From Marsupella aquatica (Eukaryota > Marchantiophyta): a DNA stretch of 64,000 bases. Under the pieces are notes generated by a model. That model searched no databases and was not told the DNA's origin. It saw only the letters and a list, made by a program, of their open reading frames with translations. Within the stretch, counting starts at the first letter, position 1; every line of letters starts with the position of its first letter. Below are positions 13,148 to 23,200 of the stretch, piece by piece. The translations under genes and the position numbers were made by a program. The DNA is taken from NCBI GenBank assembly GCA_973895155.1, contig OZ316892.1, positions 20,584,001 to 20,648,000 on the forward strand. Direction: 5' to 3'.

Positions 13148-13172
13148 AACACGATTTCGGACCGACCGAGAA
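13148..13172 (+). repeat. Left terminal inverted repeat
   Basis: Starts AACACGATTTCGGACCGA and matches the reverse complement of 24887-24911 at 24 of 25 positions. Subterminal variants of TCGGAGTTC and TCCGAACTGCGAG follow at 13177-13360 and also occur near the right end (24551, 24771), resembling subterminal transposase-binding repeats. Confidence 0.9.
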
Positions 13173-13413
13173 GTGTGTCGGAGTTCTCGTTTAGCCCGAT
13201 CCCGTTTTTTTTCTAAGGCAATGCAATGACCGATAAAATTGGAAAAAACTCTCCGAAACGCCACTTTCCTCCATTGCATCGCCGCGGGAATGCAGGGAGC
13301 GATACGTGCATCGGGTTTTACATTTCGTCAGTGAAAAAGTCCGAACTGCGAGTAACTTGGTCCGAACCGCGTAATCCAGGAACGACCACGCACTAACCCA
13401 GGTAAAGGGGAAA

Positions 13414-13449
13414 CTTAACCATGGTTAAGGGGAAATTAACCATGGTTTA
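13414..13449. promoter_or_regulatory. Paired AACCATGGTT palindromes upstream of TATA box
   Basis: CTTAACCATGGTTAAG (13414-13429) is a perfect 16-bp palindrome, and a second AATTAACCATGGTTTA follows 20 bp later, one to two helical turns upstream of the TATA box at 13460. Position and symmetry suggest binding sites for a dimeric regulator. The binding protein is unknown. Confidence 0.5.
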
Positions 13450-13459
13450 GAGCGTCTCC

Positions 13460-13467
13460 TATATAAA
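13460..13467 (+). promoter_or_regulatory. TATA box of the element's left promoter
   Basis: TATATAAA in an otherwise GC-containing context, about 310 bp inside the left end and pointing at the plus-strand genes. The predicted transcript start would be near 13490. The long leader holds five copies of the palindrome. Confidence 0.6.
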
Positions 13468-13593
13468 GAGGAGCGGGCTGCCCATAAAACGTTTGCTTTC
13501 GCCAGAGCAAATATCTCCTGACTGAGAGCGAATACCAAACTCCCATCAAGTCTTACATTCCTCCCAAGCGATTCGACTCTTTCTACCGAAAAC

Positions 13594-13929
13594 CCGATAA
13601 ATTTATCGGAACAGCCATTCCTGTTCAAGTTCTCCATGTAAGACTAACTAGTCATTTAGTGTAAAATGTCCAGATCCGAGCGGACTGCGATAAATTTATC
13701 GCATTTTGCATTCCTCTGTTGCAATCATTTGATCCAGTGTTTAGAGAGGTGTTGCCTTCATTCCGATAAATTTATCGGAGTCTTCATTCCTTTCATGGAA
13801 AGAGGAGTAATTGAGAATCTGATAAATTTATCGGAGTTGTCATTTTTGTGAAAGATTGAATTCAGGGGTTAGGTGTCTGAGGAAGTCATATTTTCAATTC
13901 GAATGCGGAGTGCGATAAACTTATTGCAT
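13594..13929. repeat. Palindrome cluster 1 (leader region)
   Basis: CCGATAAATTTATCGG or close variants at 13594-13609, 13687-13702, 13763-13778 and 13821-13832, and a decayed one near 13912-13929. The first three are followed after six bases by CATTCC. Nothing codes here. Confidence 0.9.
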
Positions 13930-14060
13930 CCTCCTGTGAGAATCATTTTCCTTTGTTTTGTTTGGAGACTCATCTTCATCTCTGATGTCGCAGTGTTGCC
14001 GGGTTTAGGAGGCACAACGGAAGGTCGATTGCACTCCGTGGACAACAGGTATTGTGACAA

Positions 14061-14390
14061 ATGGCTGTCTTCCTTGAAAATTGTGTCAAACGTGCACGCC
14101 GGTTGTACAAGAGACTCGTGCGACTCAAAGTTCTCCCCATCGGTATAGGAGCATTGTGGATGGGTGGTACTGATCCTGGAGATAGGCAGAATCCTCTCCG
14201 CATTGAATTCTGCAGAATGAATGATGCAGGAGTTCCAATTCGTTCAAGGTTGATGTTAACGGCGTGTTTACATTCTTTGGAGTTTTCTTGTAACTATTGT
14301 TGTCGTCGTCTTGACAACAAGTACCACAAACAGGCTCACTTTTGTTGTAAGATTTGGAACGAAGACCCTTGGGTGAACCTTTCACGATGA
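14061..14390 (+). CDS. Small Cys-rich protein of the element, function unknown
   Basis: A 109-codon ORF starting just after a plausible intron acceptor (ACAACAG, ending at 14048). The N-terminal third is basic (KRARRLYKRLVRLK). The C-terminal half has a Cys/His cluster, CNYCCRRLDNKYHKQAHFCC, that could bind zinc. No family is recognised. It is the first coding candidate downstream of the left TATA box and lies in the same orientation as the ORFs that follow. It could instead be a fragment of a larger spliced gene. Confidence 0.45.
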   Translation: MAVFLENCVKRARRLYKRLVRLKVLPIGIGALWMGGTDPGDRQNPLRIEFCRMNDAGVPIRSRLMLTACLHSLEFSCNYCCRRLDNKYHKQAHFCCKIWNEDPWVNLSR

Positions 14391-14584
14391 GTGTTTCGAC
14401 CTTTTCATTGAGGCGCGTCTTGGAAGGACATATTTAAATAAACAAGTCCTACCCTTGCGCAGCGAATATAATACGTCACGAGTCCTAATCGTTAAAATGT
14501 CGTGCAGGGTTGGTACTGTGGATGTGTTCGGTTACACCTGGTGATTGAAGGTATTTTTATTGGTGGTTTTGGTAGCTCTGCTTC

Positions 14585-15133
14585 ATGGCTGCATCGGAGA
14601 ATCTAATCGTTGCAAAGATGGGATCCATTTTAGCCCACGAGCGTAGGAAATATATTCGAGGAAAAGTGCCCGGTGTGGAATGCGGAAGTTTGTTGAATGG
14701 ACTTCCTGATGAACTCGTTGAATCTCACATTTGGCCCCTCCTAGCCTTGTCTTGCACACAAGATGAACACCTTGGCCTTGACCTAAAACTTCTACCAGAA
14801 GAACGACTGACTCGAATGAGAACAATAATTTGTCTTGGAGCCACCTTGAAGAAATGGAACCATCTTGTTGTTGGTACACGATTTTGGGCGCTATTGAAAT
14901 ATGCAGTCCGTGAGATCAATGACATAAACAAAATGCTCGCAAGCATTCCTAATGCCGACCTTCTCTCAAACCTACATATTGCTAGGGTCTTCCGAGAGGA
15001 AACTCATTTCCTCCCTCCCATAGATATGCTTGGGTGCTTTTCGTATGAGCAGTTAGATCAGTTTCGTAGAGTTTGGATAAATCTTGGAGAAAGCGGGAAG
15101 CGGACAATTCTTGCATGGCATGGACGAGTCTGA
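14585..15133 (+). CDS. F-box-like protein of the element
   Basis: A 182-codon ORF. The segment LNGLPDELVESHIWPLLA followed about 40-55 residues later by LGATLKKWNHLVVGTRFWAL has the spacing and hydrophobic pattern of an F-box (LPDEL, then a W-F/W tail), which normally links a substrate to the SKP1-cullin ubiquitin ligase. Downstream residues have no recognisable substrate-binding repeats. It sits inside the transposon between two unknown ORFs, and an AT-rich TATTTAAATA near 14431 could be its own promoter. The F-box call is by pattern only and needs a profile search. Confidence 0.45.
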   Translation: MAASENLIVAKMGSILAHERRKYIRGKVPGVECGSLLNGLPDELVESHIWPLLALSCTQDEHLGLDLKLLPEERLTRMRTIICLGATLKKWNHLVVGTRFWALLKYAVREINDINKMLASIPNADLLSNLHIARVFREETHFLPPIDMLGCFSYEQLDQFRRVWINLGESGKRTILAWHGRV

Positions 15134-15158
15134 GTGGATGAGGCATTGCTACGAACAT

Positions 15159-15174
15159 CCGATAAATTTATCGC
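15159..15174. repeat. Isolated palindrome with CATTCC box
   Basis: CCGATAAATTTATCGC followed by CATTCC after six bases, between the F-box-like ORF and the next ORF. The rest of 15134-15425 shows no other feature. Confidence 0.85.
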
Positions 15175-15425
15175 ACTCCTCATTCCTCTAGTTGATTTTG
15201 GGTGCTTGTAAAGAAACACTTTGAATATAATTGACTCTGCCTCCCCTGACTTCGGGTTGTGTGGTCTAGAGTGTATTTTTTTGCGCCTCTTCGGACGATT
15301 AGCTGACAAGTGCATTGGCTTCACAACCCGTTATACAAGGTACTGTAAAGTTGGATGAAACTTGTAGAATTGTAATTAGTATGTTCTCCAAAAATTATTC
15401 CTGATTTCTATTCGGTGATCAGGCC

Positions 15426-16139
15426 ATGCTCGAGCGACGCATTTTTGTACCCTACCCGGATCCTCCAGAATGGGGGAATGGAGCCATGCTGGACCAGCTA
15501 AGGAGGCTGGATGAGTCACTAATTTTAAAGATATGCAGGCTGGTAGTAAAACCATTTTACCATAACGCATTTCACTTCTACGTAGATCAGGTAGGGGGAG
15601 AAATTTATATTCGGTGGGATAGATATGTTGGATTTTCTAGAAGAGTTATCCTACTCTTTCTGAAAACCGGTGCAGTAAGACGTTTTATACTCCACTGTTG
15701 TCATGTTGTGAAGGGCAATCCTGCTTATGAGCCAGAATTCTATGCCGACAATAGACGTAGAGCATTCGATGAGATTCAGGATGTGATTGACGAGCTGGAC
15801 AATCCTCTTGCCCCCGAGTTTTTTATTGACACTGGTGGGAAACTATATTCATACAAGATTCGTCAACTCCCCCCCCAGCCGGTCTGTGGGCTCTTTAACT
15901 TGATCTATGTAAGTTGCCTGTGGACGAACGTCCTTGCCAATGGTGAGATCTGTCCATGCTGCACAAATGCTTGTTGTGACATTCCGTCACGCCGGTATTC
16001 AGTAGCAGTAGTGAATCCTGAGACTGGTGAAGTTGATTTCCATTGGCTGTGGGCTTATGATCATCGCGTCACTCATATTCCCCAATGGCCCAAGAAGCGG
16101 ATCGAACGCTTTGCTCTGGCGAGGTTCAACTATGATTAG
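15426..16139 (+). CDS. Unrecognised 237-aa protein of the element
   Basis: An intact ORF beginning a few bases after a plausible acceptor (GATCAG). The composition is protein-like, with many aromatic residues and a Cys cluster CPCCTNACCD near residues 178-187 that may bind metal. The C-terminus is basic (WPKKRIERFALARF). I recognise no family. It has the same orientation as its neighbours and could be co-expressed with them or be an upstream part of a larger gene. Confidence 0.5.
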   Translation: MLERRIFVPYPDPPEWGNGAMLDQLRRLDESLILKICRLVVKPFYHNAFHFYVDQVGGEIYIRWDRYVGFSRRVILLFLKTGAVRRFILHCCHVVKGNPAYEPEFYADNRRRAFDEIQDVIDELDNPLAPEFFIDTGGKLYSYKIRQLPPQPVCGLFNLIYVSCLWTNVLANGEICPCCTNACCDIPSRRYSVAVVNPETGEVDFHWLWAYDHRVTHIPQWPKKRIERFALARFNYD

Positions 16140-16236
16140 GGTTTAGATTTAGGGGTTAAGGTTTTGGATTTAGGGTTCCGTAGCTGATTCTTCGACCTGT
16201 ACACTCGGCCGGAAATTTAAAGAAGGCTCACTTTTG

Positions 16237-16321
16237 CGATAATTTTATCGGTCTCTTTGTCCTTGTGTGATGAGATGTCGTGTCCACATGTGCTGTGAGA
16301 TTGGCGGCGATAATTTTATCG
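16237..16321. repeat. Palindrome pair in presumed 5' intron
   Basis: CGATAATTTTATCG at 16237-16250 and 16308-16321, just upstream of an acceptor (TTATTTGCAG, ending 16351) that precedes the methyltransferase start codon. Confidence 0.8.
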
Positions 16322-17344
16322 CTCTTTGCATTGGAATTTGTTTATTTGCAGACTTTTCCATGGCTGCTAGTGGAAAGAGTGGATCTGCTGAGGCAGAAAG
16401 TCTCATGACAAGCCTCACCAATGCAATTTGGACAAGTGAAGACATTTGTGAAGAGGTCAAGTGTATCAAGAAGTCATGGTACTTCCGTGACGCCAGATTA
16501 CAGTCCACGGGTTTCGAAGACTGTGCTACCCCAATCCTTTGGGTCTAGTTGCAAAAATCGGCGAAAGTTAATGTTTCATATGGCCCTGTCATTGCTGTTG
16601 TCGTCGTCGAGTTCATGGTTGGCCACGGGGAGGGAAAAGTGTTGACAGAGGGCCTTAGTTTCTTGACAATGTGTGGGCGCAAGGGTTTCACATCTCTCAT
16701 TGTTACTCTCGATAACTTTGATGAGAAATCGATGGACAGTTATCCAGAAGATCCCCTTGTTGCCAATGTTCGGGCAGCAAGAGAGATGAATGTTATGGGT
16801 TCAGCTTGGATTGGCCAGTATGTGCAAGATTGTGATGCCATCATGCTTCCAAGGGTGAACGCAGAGTTCAAACCTGTCCGCAAAATTGTTTTCAAGAAAC
16901 CAGGTTCAAGTGGCAGCGGTGGTTCTAATGCCGATAAAATATCGGGGCGGAAAGAACCATTGCAATCCTCTACACATATTGACGTGGACGAACCTACAAC
17001 TTCTGGTCGGGTTTCGGGAAGTGGAAAAGGGAAAGGGAGAGGTAGCGGCAGGGGAGATGCCGCGGGAACCTCTGACGGTGGGAAGAAGAGCCAGGAAACT
17101 GGCGGTAGTGGGAGAGGCCGGGGCAACCGTCGAGGACCATCCGCTAAACCAAGCGAAAGTAAAGGATCCGAGGGATCCGGGCCATCTGGTTCTGGACTTA
17201 GCACAAAGAGGAAGAGGACTGGCTGGACTGAGACGGTGGCTGCAAAAGTAGATAGAGCTCCGTCAATTCCATCAATTCCAGTCGCGGTTCCTGCGGCGCC
17301 ATTGGTAAGTACTACGTCGTTGTACTGTTTAACAAACACGAAAT

Positions 17345-17427
17345 CCGATAAAAATCTCGTTGTTTATTTCCTGAATTGCGGATTGTGGAGTTATGTTGAA
17401 CAAATGCGAACTCCGATAAAAATCTCG
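17345..17427. repeat. Two palindrome variants inside methyltransferase intron 1
   Basis: CCGATAAAAATCTCG at 17345-17359 and 17413-17427. This variant is half-symmetric compared with the canonical palindrome. Both lie in the predicted intron 17305-17466. Confidence 0.8.
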
Positions 17428-18555
17428 CAGTTTCTTTCCTTAATTGAATTTGCAACGCTTTTGTAGGCTGATCAGGAGGAGGAGACGGCTCTTTTGATGT
17501 ATGAGACGGACGCGATCAAGGCAGAGCTCAATCTTCTGATGCAACGAAGGGTGCAAAGGACAACTGTGCTTCTGCATGTCGACAATCTCATATTTGATGA
17601 GGAGGGGGATTTGTCAACTTTGATTAGACCAGTGGATAGATTGCATGTGGAAAATATCAAGATACTTCTCATGAAAAACCCCACCAACTTCAGTGCCCCG
17701 TTCGTGCTGTGTGTGGATCCGAAGGATTGTCCCACAACCGCAGATTGGGACATCCTGAAGTCAAGGGGTATGGAAGTATAGAATTATTGGAGGGAATCAT
17801 GGTGCTCAGGCAAAGTCCGAGTTGTTTAAAATGTACGGGAAGCAAATATATGGTGAGCTGGAAGCTTGGGTTTATGCTGGGCTTACGAGATCCGAGGTCC
17901 GAAAGTTAGGCTTCCAGCATAACTATGACCAGGAGTATCGGAAGAACATGACTAAAATTGACCAAGTTCGCGCTTGTCACAATATTTTCCTTGAAATGGG
18001 TGTGGGCTCGACTAAAGATGTCCGCGAAGCATGTTGTCAAGAATGCATGATGGAGTACACGCCAGGAGTTCGTGACTCCATGGCCAAACATGATCAGGCT
18101 TTCCAAATTGCTTTCCGAATAGGTGAAATTTGGGATCTTCAGGAGAAGATTTTCCAGATGTGGGAGAAAGGTATTGTCTTAGGACAACCCAAAAAAATTG
18201 TGGCAACGACGAACGCAAAGGGAAAGGTAAAACCTTTGACGGTAAGGGAGATTAAAATGAATAAACTTGCTGGTGACCTCAACTTAAATTCATTTCGAGG
18301 TCTCCAAGGACTGTCAAATAAGGAGCATGTCAAGCGTATCTTGAATAGGGTTATCGGGAAGGTGATCACTTTGGATCAAATGCACAAGGAAGGTGAGAAG
18401 TTGAAAAAGCTTGCCAAGGTGAAGAAACTATTTTTGCAGATATCTGGTCAGCCAGATTGGGCAACATGCAGAGAAATATTTCCCAACGAAACAGATGTCT
18501 CGGTCCTTGGCATATGGGCGGAGAAATTGAGTGATGCGGTAAGCATTCCTCTCAC

Positions 18556-18775
18556 AGCATGCTCTATCACGAGATTTTTATTGGCTTTAGCATTCCTTTG
18601 TTGGTTTCTAAGCGATTGCATCTATTGGCTAGCGTGCTCCATCGCGAGATTTTTATCGGCTTTAGCATTCCTTTGTTGGTTTCTAAGCGATTCCATCTAT
18701 TGGCTAGCGTGCTCCATCGTGAGATTTTTATCGGCTTTAGCATTCATCTCACGCTATTCTAACTGTAGATGTGTC
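18556..18775. repeat. 75-bp tandem repeat filling methyltransferase intron 2
   Basis: Nearly three units at 18556, 18631 and 18706, each carrying CGAGATTTTTATCGG plus CATTCC (the reverse-complement form of the variant in intron 1). The array occupies most of the predicted intron 18539-18789. Confidence 0.85.
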
Positions 18776-19945
18776 TGACATTCTTACAGCTGAAAATTAA
18801 TTCAAAAAGGAAAAGCAAAGTGGTTCCGGCTGTCACTTATAATTCTGCGGGGGAGGTTATTGTTCCCTCAGCTGAAATCCCTTATGTGTTTAAGAATTTT
18901 GTGCTTGCTGCAATCGATAAGTACAATCGGCTGAGGTCCTTAGGCGAGGGCACAGCAGAAGCGTTTGAACAAACATGGAAAAATGCAGACGGGGATTCTT
19001 TTCCCTACTATCTCCATGTTGGTGATGTTCGAATTTTGGATTCTTTTGTTCAGCCAAGGGCTTACACCCTTGCGGTTGCGGATATTCCGTATGGTTTTAA
19101 TGCTCCTGGTTCGGAGTTTGATGAAGTGGCCTTCACAGAAAAGGACATTTTAGACATGTTGACAAGTTTCTCAAAGATGAAGACCGCTAAGCAGTGGAGG
19201 TTTGTTGTGATCCATTCACTACAACAAACGCATATGGTGATGTCTGCACTGGAGAGTGTATGCAACTGTGGGGTCGAGGCTGGAATCTAGGAGAAGACTA
19301 ACATTCATGAGCGTCCCGCTGGAGCTCGATTGGCGTGGGGTTTTGAGAACTGGTCGATAGGTTTCTATAGCGAGGAAGGCATTCGGAACATGAACATGTA
19401 CAATTTCCAACCGGATGAGTCTCGCGTCAATATCATCAAGGTTCCATGTGTAACCAAGAAGTCCGTTGATCCGTTGGGATTTGTTGTGAACCCATATCAG
19501 AAGCCTGTTGGTTTAGGGGCTTGGTTTGTTTCCCATTTCTCTGAGAAAGAGGATTGGGTTATTGATCTTTGTTGTGGAACCGGATCGACATTAGCTACTA
19601 CGCTCCTCAATTCTCGCCAGGGTTGTGCTGTTGATAAGAGTTCTGCGCAGATTGGTTTTGTAAAATCCCGGATCATGATTCTGGAGTCAAACTGGAATTT
19701 ATATGAAGAATCCCAGATTGAAGGGCACGGCGTTGAAGGTCATGAGATTCAACCACCAATTGCAGGCCAATTGGGTGTACTCGGGACATCGACTTACGTA
19801 GTTGAGGTCGTGAAGGAGACCGAAGAGGAACAAGAAGAAACTGAGGAAGAGCCTCCCAGAACACCAAATGAGGATGATCTCAACGACATGTTATTAGATT
19901 AGTTGCGTGTGCTCGTTAGGATAATGTCAATCACCAATGAAGTTG

Positions 19946-20086
19946 TCGATAAATTTATCGACTTCTGTATTCCATGAGGAAGAACCTTTCTCACATTTAT
20001 TAATGCGATAAATTTATCGGACTTTGCATATATCAGACTGTCGCGGTGTTCCTGCTGGGGGAATGGAGTTGTCGATAATCTTATCG
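19946..20086. repeat. Three palindromes between the convergent genes
   Basis: TCGATAAATTTATCGA (19946-19961), CGATAAATTTATCG (20006-20019) and CGATAATCTTATCG (20073-20086) in the roughly 330 bp between the two stop codons. AACGATAACCA half-sites follow near 20173 and 20200. No separate terminator signal is evident. Confidence 0.85.
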
Positions 20087-20229
20087 GACAACATTGTATT
20101 CTCTAACTGGTTTGTCATTGCAATTATTTAAAAAAAAGATATCATTATAGCTACGGAGTACATAGTCCCAGAACGATAACCACTGTACATATTCATGGGA
20201 ACGATAACCATTATAACTTAAACCTGAAA

Positions 20230-23200
20230 CTAGCTTCGACTATCAATGACTACAGTCTCCATTGCATTTTGAATGATTCGTCTTGTTTGTATAGGGAGAG
20301 TACTATTTGCCAATAACGCAAAGTTATACGCATAAACGGCAGTTTCTGATAGGGACAATTCATCCTCCAGTACTTTGCTAGACGAAGCCTCTTTCTCCGG
20401 ATAATATCTGCCTTCAATTGCAGACTCTTCCTCCGAATCCATGGCATACCAAGTGATTTTAATCCGCTCCGGGATGTCGTTAATTCTTGTGAGAATCTCA
20501 GTCACTTTTGCCATCCAGAATGGTCTTCCCTTGGGATCCTGATGGGCTGCTACACATATCATTGCAAATTTAGTATTCACCTCTAGATCCTTGAAGTCTC
20601 CAATTTCTGTGACTTTTCTTCGACTTCCGGAATACATGACTGTCCTCACACCCGCTACTTTATCAACCAAGCTAGGTTCCATTGCTGCTTCCGTAGGATT
20701 ACTCGGAAGTTCTCTCTGTACGTTTACCTTGGGCCAACTCCAATCAAAACTCCATTGTGCAGGTTTTAGGTGGTGCTGAATCACTTCTTTTTGTTTGTCA
20801 AAAAAATGACCCCACCATAGACGATCTGCGTCGTCAAAGTAATTGAATCCATCTTCAATTGCTCTTCGATATTTTTGAAGAGTTGACAAATAACTTTGAG
20901 CCGCTCGCTCATCTTGTTCCTCAGCATCATTCTCTTGCTCTTCATTGTCTCCTGTCGCTCCCGTGGCCGACTTCAATGCCATTTGTGGTGCGACCCACAT
21001 TCCAGATGATGGAATGTACCGAACAAAATCCACCGTCTCCCCCCAATCGATTGTCGTTGAAAGATGTTTGGCATGGAATATGGACCGAGCACTTCCATCT
21101 TTGAGTACTCTAGTAATCCGAAATTGTTTTTGAGCACTTATGTCGTGGAGAGTACGTAGAACCTGACCATCCATATCCTTGTCATTTGCTTGATCTTTGT
21201 CTGACACAAATTTCTTGAAATCGGCAACCTCGTCGATGAAAAATATCTTTGCCGTAGGATTGTAGGATTCCTCTATGATTGCTGAAAGAGTGTCCAACCG
21301 GAAAGCTTTTCGCTTGTTCAATTTTGAAGAAAACTTGCTAAACATTTGATCAATTTGATCATGGGTGTGCCCCACCAATAGGAAACCAACCTTTATTTTC
21401 TGGAAAACACCTATCTCCACCAACATATTCAAATATGTCATAAGATATTTATTCTTGTTTTCCCGAGCTGTGTTATCAAGCTGGAGGTAAAGCACTGGAG
21501 GGAGCAGACCTTCCCAGGTATTTAGAATATGCTGGATAACGTGGATGGTCAGGTTGCTATCATTGTGAATATTTGGATAGTTCAAAAAAACATTTGAACT
21601 TAATTGTTTATTGAAGATCAAACAACCCACTACGTGTACGGGGATGAAATACTTTTCATCCATATTCTTCGGACACCGAATGAAATGAGGTAACTCTGTC
21701 TTCTTTTGATCCATTCCATCAATACAGATGCCCAAATATTTCTCCGGACTCTTGTAACATTTGCTCCGGTGCTTTGCTAACTTCTCCCTCTCGACTGCTT
21801 GTGCCTTCCGATGCTCGTTTAGCAATGTTGAGAATTTTCCTACAATAATAAAAATGTTTAGGACAAAACATGATAACCGCAATGTTGAACCCTGACAGCG
21901 ATAAATTTATCGGGTTCAGTATTCAAACACGAGACCGTAATGATAAACCTTGACAGCGATAAATTTATCGGGTTCAGTATTCAAACACAAGACCGTAATG
22001 CAAAATTGTGACAACGATAAATTTATCAGGTTCAGTATTCAAACTGTTCAAACGATATATTCACTCACATGGCCAAAGAAGAAGCACATGAATACTCAAC
22101 CCGATAAAATTATCGGGAGTAACACACAGGTTTAGAAACTTGCTCTTTTCTGCTTCGAGTGTTGCCTAGTCACGGAGTGCTTTGAATTCAGTATACGGGG
22201 CGCAGGTGGAGAAATGGCTCCTTTTGGGGATGCGCACGCGAGGAAACTCCTTGTTCCAAATGCGAACAAACCACGAATATGTCATGCCTTGTTCTTGGCG
22301 CATTAGAGTTTCGGATTGGAAGGCATCAAAAACTTCTGTTTTTGTCCAATTGTCAGGTAAATGAAAGATATCCTTGTTGGGGAGACTCTCGATATTTGTG
22401 GAAAAAAAATCATCTAGCCATTGGACGAGACCAAGATGTGCGGGTGATTTTTCTCGACAAATTGTACCGATCTGTATCCGAGAAAACATGTTCTTCGAGA
22501 TTTTTTGGAGACGATTATTTCCTAGTGAAAATAATTTCTTAAAACCACTTCGACAAAAGGATCTACCGCTAACTGAGTAACCACTTGCACCAGCATGCCC
22601 ACCCTTCACACATCCTCTTAGAAGGACGTTCTTCTTTGGGTAGGATAGCCCATAGTAATAAGTGCGTTGTTTCGTCACGGCTAGCAGACCCAAATTCCGC
22701 AGACAGTAATTATCACAACACGAATACTTATGAATTTATCTCATTTTATTTCTATTCAATTTGTCATTTATCACATTGTCTTTCCTAGTAATTCGGTCCC
22801 TATCTTTTTTACTAGGCTCATTTGACTTCTCTACAACCTGAAATCCATTCATAACATTGGCATTTTCGGGTCCTTCAGGTGCCTCGCAAATAGATGCATC
22901 ACTCTCTGCTGAGCTACCATCCACTATAGATCTCCTTGACGCATTTAGAGGGGCACTGAATAGACGACTATAGCTATTCTCTTCGACAGCTCCTTCTAAA
23001 CATTCAGACACAACTTGTGCTATTATATCGGATTCTCTATCTCCTTCCTCATCTTCGTCCTCCGATGCACTCGACTCATCTGAAAACACAATTGGACTCC
23101 GTGGCTCTCTATACATAACCCGAACGCCACTAAGACCTCTCCTCGATACTTGGAGCCTGGAACCAATGACAGTCCGCCCTTGAGAACTTGGAGATTCTGG

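Larger units (their letters stand above)
16360..19902 (+). pseudogene. ParB-like domain fused to N4/N6 DNA methyltransferase (three exons, broken)
   Basis: Exons 16360-17304, 17467-18538 and 18790-19902 join at GT-AG borders in phase 0 and would give about 1,042 aa. Residues 1-315 end in a Gly/Ser/Lys-rich linker with a KRKR basic patch. Exon 2 carries a ParB/sulfiredoxin-like fold: LLHVDNLIF, a VLCVDPKD strand, YRIIGGNHGAQAKSEL (near residue 423), then VYAGLTRSEVRKLGFQHN. Exon 3 has methyltransferase motif IV as DIPYGF (near 770) and the AdoMet motif I DLCCGTGST later (near 931). The IV-before-I order is that of beta-class amino-methyltransferases (N6-adenine or N4-cytosine). Damage: in-frame TAG at 16546-16548 and 19288-19290, and a one-base frame change near 17767. 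Both TAGs could come from CAG by C-to-T change. The acidic tail is Glu-rich. Sequencing error or readthrough is possible but less likely. Confidence 0.75.

Noticed and set aside
16740-17339. 199-codon minus-strand ORF
   Set aside because: Antisense to the Gly/Ser-rich linker of the methyltransferase gene. Its Pro/Leu-rich composition is the mirror of that linker.
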